DNA of 64,000 nucleotides, from positions 6,014,001-6,078,000 of the forward strand of contig NZ_CP108070.1 in the NCBI RefSeq assembly GCF_036178845.1. The letters are read 5' to 3'. Source of the stretch: Streptomyces sp. NBC_00271 (GTDB lineage: Bacteria > Actinomycetota > Actinomycetes > Streptomycetales > Streptomycetaceae). Positions 41,211 through 55,174 of the stretch are shown piece by piece (within the stretch, counting starts at the first letter, position 1; each line of letters starts with the position of its first letter). The notes under the pieces were generated by a model. That model was not told the origin of the DNA. It saw nothing but the letters and a program-made list of their open reading frames with translations, and searched no databases. A program made the position numbers and the translations under genes.

Positions 41211-43292
41211 GTGGCTGACGTACCTGCCGATCTTGCCGCAGTGTGGCCACGAGTACTGGAACAGCTCCTCGGTGAGGGCCGCGGTCAGGGTGTGGAGGCG
41301 AAGGACGAGCACTGGATCAAGCGCTGCCAGCCGCTGGCACTGGTCGCGGACACCGCTCTGCTCGCGGTTCCGAACGAATTCGCGAAGGGCGTCCTCGAAG
41401 GACGTCTCGCGCCGATCGTCAGTGACACGCTGAGCCGCGAGTGCGGCCGCCCGATCCGCATCGCGATCACCGTCGACGACTCGGCCGGGGAACCCCAGCC
41501 TCCGACGCCGCCCGCCCCCCAGGCCCGGTACGAGGAGTCCGAGCTCCCCTCCGGCGCGGGCCAGGGCCGTGACGCGTACGACGGTCAGGGCGGCGACGAG
41601 CGGAACCCCTACGGCGGCCAGGGCGGCGAGGACCGCAACGGCTACGGCGGCCAGGGCCGTGACGAGCGCCACGCCTACGACTCCCAGGGCCGCGAAGACC
41701 GGGGCGGCTACGACTCCCCGGGCCGTGACGAGCGCAACCCCTATGACGCTCAGCGCCGCGACGGGTACGAGGGGTACGGCCGCCACCGCGCCGACGACCA
41801 CCGGGGTGACCACCGAGGCGGTCGCTCCGACCAGCTCCCCGGCGCCCCCGGCGACCAGCTGCCGCCCGGCCGCTCCGACCAGTCCCGCGCGGACCACCTG
41901 CCGACCGCCCGCCCCGCCTACCCGGACTACCAGCGCCCCGAGCCCGGCGCCTGGCCGCGGCACACCCAGGACGACTACGGCTGGCAGCAGCAGCGCCTCG
42001 GCTTCCCCGACCGCGACCCGTACGCCTCGCCCTCGCAGGACTACCGGCCGCAGTCGATGGAGCGCCCGCCCTACGAGCAGCAGCGCCAGGACTACGACCA
42101 GCCGCGCTCCGAGTACGAGCGCCCCGACCGCCGCGACCTCCAGGAGCCGTCCTCGGGCGGTGCGCCGCCACACCGAGGCGGCCCCTCGCTGCAGTCCTCC
42201 GGCGGCGCTCCCGGCCCGCTGGGCGCGAAGCCGGCGCCGGCGTCCGGTCCGGGCGAGCCCACCGCGCGCCTCAACCCGAAGTACCTCTTCGACACGTTCG
42301 TCATCGGCGCCTCGAACCGCTTCGCGCACGCGGCCGCGGTCGCCGTCGCCGAGGCGCCTGCGAAGGCGTACAACCCCCTCTTCATCTATGGGGAGTCGGG
42401 TCTCGGCAAGACGCACCTGCTGCACGCGATCGGGCACTACGCGCGCAGCCTCTACCCGGGCACGCGGGTGCGGTACGTGAGCTCCGAGGAGTTCACCAAC
42501 GAGTTCATCAACTCCATCCGCGACGGCAAGGGCGACAGCTTCCGCAAGCGGTACCGGGAGATGGACATCCTGCTGGTCGACGACATCCAGTTCCTGGCGG
42601 ACAAGGAGTCGACGCAGGAGGAGTTCTTCCACACCTTCAACACGCTCCACAACGCGAACAAGCAGATCGTGCTCTCCAGCGACCGGCCGCCCAAGCAGCT
42701 GGTGACCCTGGAGGACCGGCTGCGGAACCGTTTCGAGTGGGGTCTGATCACGGACGTCCAGCCGCCCGAGCTGGAGACCCGTATCGCCATCCTTCGTAAG
42801 AAGGCGGTGCAGGAGCAGCTCAACGCTCCGCCGGAGGTGCTCGAGTTCATCGCGTCCCGGATCTCGCGCAACATCCGTGAGCTGGAGGGCGCGCTGATCC
42901 GGGTGACGGCGTTCGCGTCGCTCAACCGGCAGCCAGTCGACCTCGGCCTGACCGAGATCGTCCTGAAGGACCTGATCCCCGGCGGCGAGGACTCGGCTCC
43001 GGAGATCACGGCCACGGCGATCATGGCGGCCACCGCGGACTACTTCGGCCTCACGGTGGACGACCTGTGCGGGTCCTCACGCAGTCGCGTCCTGGTGACC
43101 GCGCGGCAGATCGCCATGTATCTGTGCCGCGAGCTCACCGATCTCTCGCTGCCGAAGATCGGCGCGCAGTTCGGCGGCCGTGACCACACGACCGTCATGC
43201 ACGCCGACCGCAAGATCCGCGCGCTGATGGCCGAGCGCCGCTCCATCTACAACCAGGTCACCGAGCTCACCAACCGCATCAAGAACGGCTGA
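41211..43292 (+). CDS. dnaA: Replication initiator DnaA
   Basis: DnaA binds oriC boxes as an ATP-bound filament and opens the origin. The 693-residue protein has domain I (1-90: [27 protein letters not shown]), a domain II of about 260 residues, the AAA+ domain III ([20 protein letters not shown], Walker [12 protein letters not shown] near 394, Walker [13 protein letters not shown] near 453), and domain IV ([19 protein letters not shown] and [15 protein letters not shown] near 655). Domain II is far longer than in E. coli, as known for Streptomyces. It contains repeated Gly-Gln-Gly-Arg-Asp-Glu-Arg-Tyr-like units (about 118-195). GTG at 41211 gives the expected N-terminus. Confidence 0.98.
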   Translation: MADVPADLAAVWPRVLEQLLGEGRGQGVEAKDEHWIKRCQPLALVADTALLAVPNEFAKGVLEGRLAPIVSDTLSRECGRPIRIAITVDDSAGEPQPPTPPAPQARYEESELPSGAGQGRDAYDGQGGDERNPYGGQGGEDRNGYGGQGRDERHAYDSQGREDRGGYDSPGRDERNPYDAQRRDGYEGYGRHRADDHRGDHRGGRSDQLPGAPGDQLPPGRSDQSRADHLPTARPAYPDYQRPEPGAWPRHTQDDYGWQQQRLGFPDRDPYASPSQDYRPQSMERPPYEQQRQDYDQPRSEYERPDRRDLQEPSSGGAPPHRGGPSLQSSGGAPGPLGAKPAPASGPGEPTARLNPKYLFDTFVIGASNRFAHAAAVAVAEAPAKAYNPLFIYGESGLGKTHLLHAIGHYARSLYPGTRVRYVSSEEFTNEFINSIRDGKGDSFRKRYREMDILLVDDIQFLADKESTQEEFFHTFNTLHNANKQIVLSSDRPPKQLVTLEDRLRNRFEWGLITDVQPPELETRIAILRKKAVQEQLNAPPEVLEFIASRISRNIRELEGALIRVTAFASLNRQPVDLGLTEIVLKDLIPGGEDSAPEITATAIMAATADYFGLTVDDLCGSSRSRVLVTARQIAMYLCRELTDLSLPKIGAQFGGRDHTTVMHADRKIRALMAERRSIYNQVTELTNRIKNG
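41560..41790 (+). repeat. Tandem repeats encoding DnaA domain II
   Basis: The DNA encodes degenerate units such as [56 protein letters not shown] and [10 protein letters not shown], 11-13 residues each. The repetition of GGCCAGGGC and GACGAGCG at the DNA level suggests expansion by slippage or unequal exchange. Confidence 0.8.
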
Positions 43293-43316
43293 CAGGCGCG
43301 GCAGTACGCCGCCGAG

Positions 43317-43347
43317 GGCGCCCCCGGGACACGGTCCCGAGGGCGCC
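43317..43347 (+). terminator. dnaA terminator
   Basis: GGCGCCCCCGGGAC pairs with GTCCCGAGGGCGCC (one bulge) around ACG and is followed by TTTCGC, 25 bp past the dnaA stop. Confidence 0.8.
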
Positions 43348-43454
43348 TTTCGCTGTTCTGGCGCGCTGATCTGGCTAGCCCGCAGCTCCGACCCGCGGCT
43401 CTCGCATGCGCGCCGCGAGGGATTCCGGCAGCCGTTTCGGAGCTTTCGGGATCC

Positions 43455-43570
43455 GCTCCGAGACGCCCCCGGAAGGCTCTGGACCTCGCTCCGAGGGGCC
43501 CCGCGAGCTCCTGAGACCCGGTCCCAAGGGGGCTCCGAGGGCTTCCCGGGCCTGTTCCGAGGCCGTCGGC
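43455..43570. repeat. Degenerate GCTCCGAGG repeats on the dnaA side of oriC
   Basis: GCTCCGAGAC (43455), GCTCCGAGGGGCC (43488), GCTCCGAGGGC (43532) and GTTCCGAGGCC (43554) recur at 20-45 bp spacing, with TTTCGGAGC nearby in reverse. They are separate from the DnaA boxes. A role in protein binding is possible but not shown. Confidence 0.45.
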
Positions 43571-44381
43571 TCTCGTTTCACCGCTACCGGAACGACATCA
43601 GATGTTCGAATACGAGCCGGGTTACGGCCACTCTCCACAGATTCGGTGACTTTCTGGCGTCCACACCCTGGGGACCGCGAAGTTGTCCCGATCGTGTCCA
43701 CAGGGGTCACTGTCGAAAGACCATCAGACCAGGTCAGCCCCCTGTGGATTCGTGGACGAAGACTCTCCACAGACTGTGGACGAAGAAAGGATCCACAGGG
43801 TGTGCGCGAAGTTGTCCACCGACGACCCACAGGCTGGAGCTGGTTGTCCCCAGCCATCCCCGGCTTCTCCACACCCCTGTCCACTGTTCGGCAACGTGAC
43901 GCGCCCGATCACCGTGTCGAGTGAAAGGCGTCACACCAAGGTGCCGGATTGGCCTGTGGGGAACGTGGGTAAAGCTGGGGACGGATCTGGGGAGAAGTGG
44001 CCCGAGCCTGTGCATCGAGTGTGCAGAACTTTTCGTCGTCCACAGAGACCCCCGGTTGTCCACCGTCTCCGCCCACAGGGTCAGTGGACAAAAAATCCCG
44101 GCTGACCTGCGCAAACGCGGTTATCCACGGTTTCCACAGGCCCTACTACTAAGACCAACTAGATAGAGGCTGGGAATCGATTCGAAGACGGGGCTGTGCA
44201 CAACTTGCTCTCGGAGGCTCTGGTGCCGCTCGGCACGACTTGACCCCGAGGGGCACCGACTGTCAGTGCGGTGCGTCAGACTGGTCCCCGGTGTCCTGCC
44301 CGCCACAGGGCTGAACGACACCGAGTCAGACGACGAAGGCCAGCAGGGCGAGAGCGCCGGCAACAGACGGAGGCGGCAACG

Positions 44382-45512
44382 GTGAAGATCCGGGTGGAAC
44401 GCGACGTACTCGCGGAGGCAGTGGCCTGGGCGGCACGCAGCCTCCCGGCCCGTCCGCCGGCGCCTGTGCTCGCCGGCCTCCTTCTGAAGGCCGAGGAGGG
44501 TGCCCTGAGCCTCTCCAGCTTCGACTACGAGGTCTCGGCACGCGTCTCCGTGGACGCGGAGATCGACGAGGAGGGCACGGTCCTCGTCTCCGGCCGTCTG
44601 CTCGCGGACATCTGCCGCGCCCTCCCCAACCGGCCGGTGGAGATTTCCACAGACGGTGTACGGGCGACCGTGGTCTGCGGCTCCTCGCGATTCACACTCC
44701 ACACCCTGCCTGTGGAGGAGTACCCCGCGCTGCCGCAGATGCCGTTGGCGACCGGCACCGTCCCCGGTGAGGTCTTCGCATCGGCGGCCGCCCAGGTGGC
44801 CATCGCGGCGGGCCGTGACGACACGCTGCCCGTGCTCACCGGTGTGCGCATCGAGATCGAGGGCGACACGGTCACGCTGGCCTCCACCGACCGCTACCGC
44901 TTCGCGGTCCGCGAGTTCCTGTGGAAGCCGGAGAACCCCGAGGCGTCCGCGGTGGCCCTGGTGCCCGCCAAGACGCTCCTGGACACCGCCAAGGCCCTCA
45001 CGAGCGGCGACAGCGTGATCCTGGCGCTGTCCGGCTCGGGCGCCGGCGAGGGCCTCATCGGCTTCGAGGGGGCGGGGCGGCGTACGACCACCCGCCTGCT
45101 GGAGGGCGACCTGCCGAAGTACCGCTCGCTCTTCCCGACGGAGTTCAACTCCATCGCGGTGATCGAGACCGCCCCCTTCGTGGAGGCCGTCAAGCGTGTC
45201 GCCCTGGTCGCCGAGCGCAACACCCCGGTGCGTCTGAGCTTCGAGCAGGGCGTGCTGATCCTGGAGGCGGGCTCCAGCGACGACGCACAGGCTGTGGAAA
45301 GGGTCGACGCGCAGTTGGAGGGCGACGACGTCTCGATCGCCTTCAACCCGACGTTCCTGCTCGACGGCCTCAGCGCCATCGACTCGCCGGTGGCGCAGCT
45401 CTCCTTCACGACGTCCACGAAGCCCGCGCTGCTGAGCGGCAGGCCCGCGGTGGACGCCGAGGCGGACGAGGCCTACAAGTACCTGATCATGCCGGTGCGT
45501 CTGAGCGGCTGA
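44382..45512 (+). CDS. dnaN: DNA polymerase III beta sliding clamp
   Basis: DnaN is the dimeric ring that tethers the polymerase. The 376-residue protein starts MKIRVERDVLAEAVAWAARSLPARPPAPVLAG and has three repeated clamp domains, with GGR-type segments such as VSGRLLADICRALPN, TLASTDRYRFAVREF and ending YKYLIMPVRLSG, the C-terminal hydrophobic pocket sequence. GTG at 44382 follows GACGGAGG; the longer upstream open frame reaches into oriC and is not DnaN-like. Confidence 0.97.
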   Translation: MKIRVERDVLAEAVAWAARSLPARPPAPVLAGLLLKAEEGALSLSSFDYEVSARVSVDAEIDEEGTVLVSGRLLADICRALPNRPVEISTDGVRATVVCGSSRFTLHTLPVEEYPALPQMPLATGTVPGEVFASAAAQVAIAAGRDDTLPVLTGVRIEIEGDTVTLASTDRYRFAVREFLWKPENPEASAVALVPAKTLLDTAKALTSGDSVILALSGSGAGEGLIGFEGAGRRTTTRLLEGDLPKYRSLFPTEFNSIAVIETAPFVEAVKRVALVAERNTPVRLSFEQGVLILEAGSSDDAQAVERVDAQLEGDDVSIAFNPTFLLDGLSAIDSPVAQLSFTTSTKPALLSGRPAVDAEADEAYKYLIMPVRLSG

Positions 45513-45519
45513 GTGAGCT

Positions 45520-45560
45520 GAGCCCGCCGGACCGATCGGTCTGATCGGTCCGGCGGGCTC
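45520..45560 (+). terminator. dnaN terminator
   Basis: GAGCCCGCCGGACCGATC pairs perfectly with GATCGGTCCGGCGGGCTC around GGTCT, just past the dnaN stop. Confidence 0.88.
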
Positions 45561-45683
45561 ACCCACAGGTGGGGCGTACGTCTGAGCGGCTATGCCCACA
45601 GGTGTGCGTGAGAGTCCGGGTTTAGGCTCAGACACAGGTACGAAAGTGCCCTCACGCCACGTCGAAAACCTAAGGAACAACTG

Positions 45684-46559
45684 ATGGAGCTCGGTCTCGT
45701 CGGCCTCGGCAAGATGGGCGGCAACATGCGCGAGCGGATCCGCCGCGCAGGCCACACCGTCATCGGATACGACCGCAACCCGGACCTCGCCGACGTCCAC
45801 AGCCTGGAAGAGCTTGTGGGCAAGCTCAAGGGTCCGCGCGTGGTGTGGGTGATGGTCCCGGCCGGTGCCGCCACGCAGTCCACCGTCGACCAGCTCGGCG
45901 AGCTCCTGGAGCCCGGGGACGTCGTCGTGGACGGCGGCAACTCCCGCTGGACGGACGACGAGAAGCACGCGGAGGAGCTGGCGGCCAAGGGCATCGGTTT
46001 CGTCGACTGCGGCGTCTCCGGCGGCGTCTGGGGCCTGGAGAACGGCTATGCGCTGATGTACGGCGGCGACGCCGAGAACATCGCCAAGGTGCAGCCGATC
46101 TTCGAGGCACTCAAGCCGGAGGGCGACTTCGGCGCGGTGCACGCCGGCAAGGTCGGCGCGGGCCACTTCTCCAAGATGGTCCACAACGGCATCGAGTACG
46201 CCATGATGCAGGCCTACGCCGAGGGCTGGGAGCTCCTGGAGAAGGTCCACTCCGTCACCGACGTGCGCGAGGTCTTCCGCTCCTGGCAGGAAGGCACGGT
46301 CATCCGTTCCTGGCTGCTGGATCTGGCGGTGAACGCCCTGGACGAGGACGAGCACCTGGAGAAGCTGCGCGGTTACGCACAGGACTCCGGCGAGGGCCGC
46401 TGGACGGTGGAAGCCGCCATCGACCACGCGGTGCCGCTGCCCGCGATCACCGCGTCGCTGTTCGCGCGGTTCGCCTCGCGGCAGGAGGACTCGCCGCAGA
46501 TGAAGATGGTCGCGGCGCTGCGCAACCAGTTCGGCGGCCACGCGGTCGAGACGAAGTAA
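45684..46559 (+). CDS. gnd: 6-phosphogluconate dehydrogenase (decarboxylating), short form
   Basis: The enzyme oxidises 6-phosphogluconate to ribulose 5-phosphate. This 291-residue protein is the short (YqeC/GntZ-like) form; the classical enzyme is about 470. It has the dinucleotide motif LGLVGLGKMGGNMRERI, DVVVDGGNSRWTDDEKHAEEL and the catalytic region CGVSGGVWGLENGYALMYGG and GHFSKMVHNGIEYAMMQAYAEG. Cofactor preference is not certain, but short forms are often NAD-dependent. The ATG follows AAGGAAC. Its insertion between dnaN and recF is normal for Streptomyces. Confidence 0.93.
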   Translation: MELGLVGLGKMGGNMRERIRRAGHTVIGYDRNPDLADVHSLEELVGKLKGPRVVWVMVPAGAATQSTVDQLGELLEPGDVVVDGGNSRWTDDEKHAEELAAKGIGFVDCGVSGGVWGLENGYALMYGGDAENIAKVQPIFEALKPEGDFGAVHAGKVGAGHFSKMVHNGIEYAMMQAYAEGWELLEKVHSVTDVREVFRSWQEGTVIRSWLLDLAVNALDEDEHLEKLRGYAQDSGEGRWTVEAAIDHAVPLPAITASLFARFASRQEDSPQMKMVAALRNQFGGHAVETK

Positions 46560-46596
46560 TCCACAGATCCACAGGCCGTACGGCGGTGGATCCACA
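46557..46596. promoter_or_regulatory. DnaA-box-like sites before recF
   Basis: TAATCCACA (46557), AGATCCACA (46565) and GGATCCACA (46588, inside the palindrome GTGGATCCAC) occur in the 63 bp gnd-recF gap. Each differs from consensus at one or two bases. Confidence 0.4.
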
Positions 46597-46622
46597 ACCC
46601 TGGGGGAGGTCGGCGAACGACC

Positions 46623-47744
46623 ATGCACGTCACGCACCTGTCGCTGGCCGACTTCCGCTCGTACGCCCGGGTCGAGGTCCCGCTCGACCCGGGCGTCACC
46701 GCGTTCGTGGGCCCCAACGGACAGGGCAAGACGAATCTGGTCGAGGCGGTCGGCTATCTCGCGACCCTCGGCAGCCACCGCGTCTCCTCCGACGCACCGC
46801 TGGTGCGCATGGGCGCCGAGCGGGCGATCATCCGGGCCAATGTCCGCCAGGGCGAGCGCCAGCAACTCATCGAGCTCGAGCTGAACCCCGGCAGGGCCAA
46901 CCGCGCCCGCATCAACAGGTCCTCGCAGGTCAGACCCCGTGATGTGCTCGGCATCGTGCGCACCGTGCTGTTCGCGCCCGAGGATCTCGCGCTGATCAAG
47001 GGCGACCCCGGTGAGCGGCGCCGCTTCCTGGACGAGCTGATCACCGCCCGCTCCCCGCGGATGGCGGGCGTCCGCTCCGACTACGAGCGGGTCCTCAAGC
47101 AGCGCAACACCCTCCTGAAGTCGGCCATGCTGGCCCGCCGTCACGGCGGCCGCACCATGGACCTCTCCACGCTCGACGTGTGGGACCAGCACCTCGCGCG
47201 CGTGAGCGCCGAGCTGCTGGCCCAACGGCTCGACCTGGTCGCCGCGATCCAGCCGCTGGCCGACAAGGCGTACGAGCAGCTGGCCCCCGGCGGCGGACCC
47301 GTCGCCCTGGAGTACAAGTCGTCCGCGCCCGGCGAGGCACACACCCGCGAGGACCTGTACGAGCAGGTGATGGCGGCGCTCGCCGAGGTCCGCAAGCAGG
47401 AGATCGAGCGGGGCGTGACCCTCGTAGGACCCCATCGGGACGATGTGGTCCTCAAACTCGGCCAGCTGCCCGCCAAGGGATACGCCTCGCACGGCGAGTC
47501 CTGGTCGTACGCGCTGGCGCTGCGCCTGGCCTCGTACGACCTCCTGAGGGCCGAGGGCAATGAACCGGTGCTGGTCCTCGACGACGTCTTCGCCGAGCTG
47601 GACAGCCGCAGAAGAGAGCGCCTCGCCGAACTCGTCGCTCCCGGCGAGCAGGTCCTGGTGACGGCCGCGGTCGACGACGACGTACCGGACGTACTGACGG
47701 GGACGCGGTACGCCGTCTCCGAGGGCCTGGTGGAGCGGGTATGA
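46623..47744 (+). CDS. recF: DNA replication/repair protein RecF
   Basis: RecF is an ABC-type ATPase that directs RecOR/RecA to gaps. The 373-residue protein has an N-terminal Walker A ([20 protein letters not shown], near residue 30), the [24 protein letters not shown] segment, the ABC signature region [20 protein letters not shown] and the Walker [18 protein letters not shown] near 317. The ATG is at 46623. Its stop overlaps the dciA ATG. Confidence 0.97.
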   Translation: MHVTHLSLADFRSYARVEVPLDPGVTAFVGPNGQGKTNLVEAVGYLATLGSHRVSSDAPLVRMGAERAIIRANVRQGERQQLIELELNPGRANRARINRSSQVRPRDVLGIVRTVLFAPEDLALIKGDPGERRRFLDELITARSPRMAGVRSDYERVLKQRNTLLKSAMLARRHGGRTMDLSTLDVWDQHLARVSAELLAQRLDLVAAIQPLADKAYEQLAPGGGPVALEYKSSAPGEAHTREDLYEQVMAALAEVRKQEIERGVTLVGPHRDDVVLKLGQLPAKGYASHGESWSYALALRLASYDLLRAEGNEPVLVLDDVFAELDSRRRERLAELVAPGEQVLVTAAVDDDVPDVLTGTRYAVSEGLVERV

Positions 47745-48322
47745 CGGAGAACACACCCGGCGGATCGGCCGCCTCCGAGGGAGCTCCGGAAAAGGGCCCG
47801 GAAACGGCCTCCAAGAAGACCCCCGAGCACTCCGGCGTCGACCTCGCGCGCGTGGCGTTGCGCGCGGCGAAGGAGCAGGCACGCGCGCGGGGGGACGCGG
47901 CGCAGCAGAAGAAGCAGGCGCGGCGCGGCGGCCTGCGCTCCGGCGCGCGCGCCGACGGGCGTGATCCGATGGCGCTCGGCGCCGCGATCAACCGGCTGCT
48001 CACCGAGCGCGGCTGGGAGACCCCGGCCGCGGTGGGCGGTGTGATGGGCCGCTGGCCGCAGATCGTCGGCGAGGACCTGGCCAAGCACTGCGTCCCGCAG
48101 AAGTACGAAGAGGACGAGCGGGTGCTGAGCGTGCAGTGCGACTCGACCGCCTGGGCCACCCAGTTGCGGCTGCTCGCCCCGCAGGTGGTCGCGCGGCTGA
48201 ACCAGGACCTCGGGCACGGCACGGTGCGACTGATCAAGGTGCAGGGCCCCAACGGTCCCGCGCGCCGTTTCGGCCCCTTGCGCGCCCCTGGAAGCACGGG
48301 TCCCGGCGACACCTACGGGTGA
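47741..48322 (+). CDS. dciA: DciA-like (DUF721) replicative helicase loader
   Basis: The 193-residue protein has a disordered Lys/Ala-rich N-terminus (1-75) and a C-terminal DUF721 domain: [35 protein letters not shown], then [29 protein letters not shown]721/DciA loads DnaB in bacteria that lack DnaC or DnaI, and in mycobacteria it sits at this position before gyrB. Its partner dnaB is at 5-6.5 kb in this window. It overlaps recF by ATGA. Confidence 0.92.
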   Translation: MTENTPGGSAASEGAPEKGPETASKKTPEHSGVDLARVALRAAKEQARARGDAAQQKKQARRGGLRSGARADGRDPMALGAAINRLLTERGWETPAAVGGVMGRWPQIVGEDLAKHCVPQKYEEDERVLSVQCDSTAWATQLRLLAPQVVARLNQDLGHGTVRLIKVQGPNGPARRFGPLRAPGSTGPGDTYG

Positions 48323-50748
<2,426 letters not shown>

Positions 50749-50790
50749 GTCGGTCTCAGCTGACCGCAGCAGAAAGGATCCTCACCAGCA

Positions 50791-53385
<2,595 letters not shown>

Positions 53386-53403
53386 CGCGAGGAGTGAGTC
53401 ATC

Positions 53404-54183
53404 GTGAGCGGAGCCACGGGCGCCGGATCGACCGGTACGGATACGGACGGCGGCCGTGGCTCCGCCGCGGAGGCGGCTGACTCCCATGACTCTCATGGAT
53501 CCCAGGGGGGAACTGTGACGGACACCCGAGGCCCGCAGGCCCAGCAGTACGCGGCCGGAGCGGGCCCGGCGGCGGCCGGTCCGGCAAAGACCAAGGCCGC
53601 GCCCGGTGCGGCGGCCCCACCGGGGGCTCCTTCGGCCGGTTCGACCGCTTCGGCGGCCCCTGCTGGGGCCGCACCCGAGGCCGGCTCCGCGCTGCCGGGG
53701 GAACGGCAGCCGCAGCAGCCCGCGCAGCCGTACCACCCGCCGCAGGCGTACCCGGCTCAGACGCCGTCCGGCGCCGTACGCCGGCCGCGGACCGGAGCGC
53801 GCACCGCGCCCCGCACCCGCAAGGCGCGGCTGCGGGTGGCCAAGACCGACCCCTGGTCGGTGATGAAGGTCAGCTTCCTGCTCTCCATCGCGCTCGGCAT
53901 CTGCACGATCGTGGCGGCGGCGGTGTTGTGGATGGTCCTGGACGCGATGGGCGTCTTCTCGACGGTCGGCGGCACGATCTCCGAGGCGACGGGTTCGAAC
54001 GAGTCGAACGGCTTCGACCTGCAGTCGTTCCTCTCCCTGCCGCACGTCCTGATGTTCACGTCGATCATCGCGGTCATCGACGTCGTGCTCGCCACGGCGC
54101 TCGCGACGCTCGGCTCGTTCATCTACAACCTCTCCGCGGGCTTCGTCGGCGGTATTGAACTGACCCTCGCCGAGGACGAGTAA
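53404..54183 (+). CDS. DUF3566 membrane protein
   Basis: The 259-residue product has a disordered Ala/Gly/Pro-rich cytoplasmic N-terminus (1-140) and a C-terminal DUF3566 domain with two membrane helices (about 153-180, VMKVSFLLSIALGICTIVAA, and 212-245). The signature RVAKTDPWSVMKVSFLLSIA is diagnostic. DUF3566 proteins follow gyrA across actinobacteria (CwsA region in mycobacteria); function is unknown but an envelope or division role is suspected. The GTG lies 18 bp after gyrA, so it is in the gyrBA operon. Confidence 0.9.
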   Translation: MSGATGAGSTGTDTDGGRGSAAEAADSHDSHGSQGGTVTDTRGPQAQQYAAGAGPAAAGPAKTKAAPGAAAPPGAPSAGSTASAAPAGAAPEAGSALPGERQPQQPAQPYHPPQAYPAQTPSGAVRRPRTGARTAPRTRKARLRVAKTDPWSVMKVSFLLSIALGICTIVAAAVLWMVLDAMGVFSTVGGTISEATGSNESNGFDLQSFLSLPHVLMFTSIIAVIDVVLATALATLGSFIYNLSAGFVGGIELTLAEDE

Positions 54184-54226
54184 CAGCAGCTCGTCGGGCT
54201 CGGCCAGGAGGCCTGGGATACCGATT

Positions 54227-54255
54227 TTGGGACTGGCCGCGTCGTGCGCTAATCT
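54227..54255 (+). promoter_or_regulatory. tRNA-Ile promoter
   Basis: TTGGGA (54227-54232) and TAATCT (54250-54255) with a 17 bp spacer give a good housekeeping promoter; transcription would start about 34 bp before the tRNA. Confidence 0.7.
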
Positions 54256-54295
54256 TCAGAGGTCAGCGCGCGGGACACACACCGCAAAGCGCGGC

Positions 54296-54372
54296 GGGGC
54301 TATAGCTCAGTTGGTTAGAGCGCATCCCTGATAAGGATGAGGCCACAGGTTCAAATCCTGTTAGCCCCACCA
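54296..54372 (+). tRNA. tRNA-Ile (anticodon GAU)
   Basis: GGGGCTA and TAGCCCC form the acceptor stem, with D-arm AGCTCAGTTGGTTAGAGC, anticodon arm CATCC-CTGATAA-GGATG and T-arm ACAGGTTCAAATCCTGT. CCA is encoded at the 3' end. Position after gyrA is typical of actinobacteria. Confidence 0.98.
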
Positions 54373-54375
54373 ACC

Positions 54376-54410
54376 AAAAAACCCCCGGGTGATCACACCC
54401 GGGGGTTTTT
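54376..54410 (+). terminator. tRNA-Ile terminator
   Basis: AAAAAACCCCCGGGTG pairs with CACCCGGGGGTTTTT around ATCA, a textbook hairpin with U-tract, four bases after the tRNA. Confidence 0.95.
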
Positions 54411-54450
54411 GGGCATCTACGGCTGACATCAGTGCGGGCTCAGGAAAGCG

Positions 54451-54579
54451 ATGATTGCGCGGAGCGCCGCACCGGGTCGGCCGGTGGAGTTCGCCAGGGA
54501 GGCGTCCTTCTCAGTGCGAGCCGGGCTCGCCCAGCAGGCCCACGGCGTGGTCTGCCTGCCCCTGAACTGGTGGCCGTGA
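54451..54579 (+). CDS. Possible 42-residue peptide (uncertain)
   Basis: An ATG with AGGAAA just upstream opens a 42-codon frame that begins MIARSAAPGRPVEFAREASF and ends LPLNWWP. I recognise no family. It could be a real small protein, a fragment of a lost gene, or chance. The surrounding 54.4-54.8 kb has no other credible gene. Confidence 0.25.
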   Translation: MIARSAAPGRPVEFAREASFSVRAGLAQQAHGVVCLPLNWWP

Positions 54580-54820
54580 ACCACGACACGGACGCCACTG
54601 GACGGGCCGGATCTGCGGCCACCGGGAGGCGATCCTGACGATTGTCGAGCGGCACGATTGTCGAGCGGCGCTGGTGTGCGGGACGGGGCGAGGTGCCGGA
54701 CATGGCGAAGTCCCGGCAGCTCTTTCGAGGTGCCGGGCCTTCGGATCCGTGAGTGCGGTGTACGCAAGTTCGCCGCTACGTCGGGGGAGAGGGACTGGGG
54801 ATGGGGCGGAGCCGCGTCTG
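54580..54820. other. Non-coding stretch with a 16 bp tandem duplication
   Basis: ACGATTGTCGAGCGGC occurs twice head to tail at 54638-54669. I see no convincing gene or promoter; open frames here on the minus strand are arginine- and serine-rich and look like G+C-driven noise. Confidence 0.6.
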
Positions 54821-55174
54821 TCAGCGCTGCAGGCGGGTCTCGGGCTCGGTGTGGGGGTCAGGAGCGTAGAGCGACGCGAGATCGGCCAGGTCGGCCTCGG
54901 TGGCCTCGGTCGGCGGGCGGTGCCGGCAGCTCGGTGAGGAGCCGTGGGCCTCGGCGCGGATGCGTTGCTTCATCGTGGGGGGCAGGGCCCGGCTGTGTGG
55001 ACCGACCCAGGGAGAGATCGTCGGTACTGTCGCGGAGACCGTGCTGTTGCGCGTCGCTTCGGCCTGCGGTACAGCCGCGGCCGCGGTGGTCGTGATGAAA
55101 CCGAGCGCCGTGCACAGCGCGACGAAGGCGGTGACGATGGCGGTCCACAGCTTCATGACCTTGTTCTGGGTCAT
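54821..55174 (-). CDS. DUF6344-like small exported protein
   Basis: The 117-residue product begins MTQNKVMKLWTAIVTAFVAL and has one hydrophobic segment to about residue 34 that could be a signal peptide ending AAAAVPQA. It then has PPTMKQRIRAEAHGSSPSCRHRP, which I associate with the Streptomyces DUF6344 group. Function is unknown. The ATG at 55174 follows GTGAGGGG. It is alone in orientation here. Confidence 0.7.
   Translation of the reverse strand: MTQNKVMKLWTAIVTAFVALCTALGFITTTAAAAVPQAEATRNSTVSATVPTISPWVGPHSRALPPTMKQRIRAEAHGSSPSCRHRPPTEATEADLADLASLYAPDPHTEPETRLQR

Larger units (their letters stand above)
43293..44381. other. oriC: Chromosomal replication origin oriC
   Basis: The dnaA-dnaN gap is 1.09 kb with no credible gene and, between 43.63 and 44.20 kb, about 20 DnaA boxes in both orientations. 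The clearest one-mismatch sites to TTGTCCACA are 43775-43783 (minus), 43812-43820, 43844-43852, 43865-43873, 44036-44044, 44056-44064, 44083-44091 (minus), and TTATCCACG at 44121-44129. TTGTGCACA at 44195-44203 (minus) is another. Weaker ones include 43631-43639, 43657-43665, 43694-43702, 43743-43751, 43763-43771, 43789-43797, 43877-43885 and 44130-44138. No strong A/T-rich unwinding element is seen; GGACAAAAAATCC near 44087-44098 is the richest stretch. The left part (43.37-43.57 kb) lacks boxes but has short repeats. Confidence 0.95.

Noticed and set aside
43375..43924. Open frames on both strands inside oriC
   Set aside because: They overlap DnaA boxes, have no ribosome site and no conserved-looking sequence. 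The region is the origin.
44121..47882. A 1,253-codon open frame on the minus strand across dnaN, gnd and recF
   Set aside because: It is antisense to three certain genes and its composition mirrors their codons. High G+C content leaves such frames open by chance.
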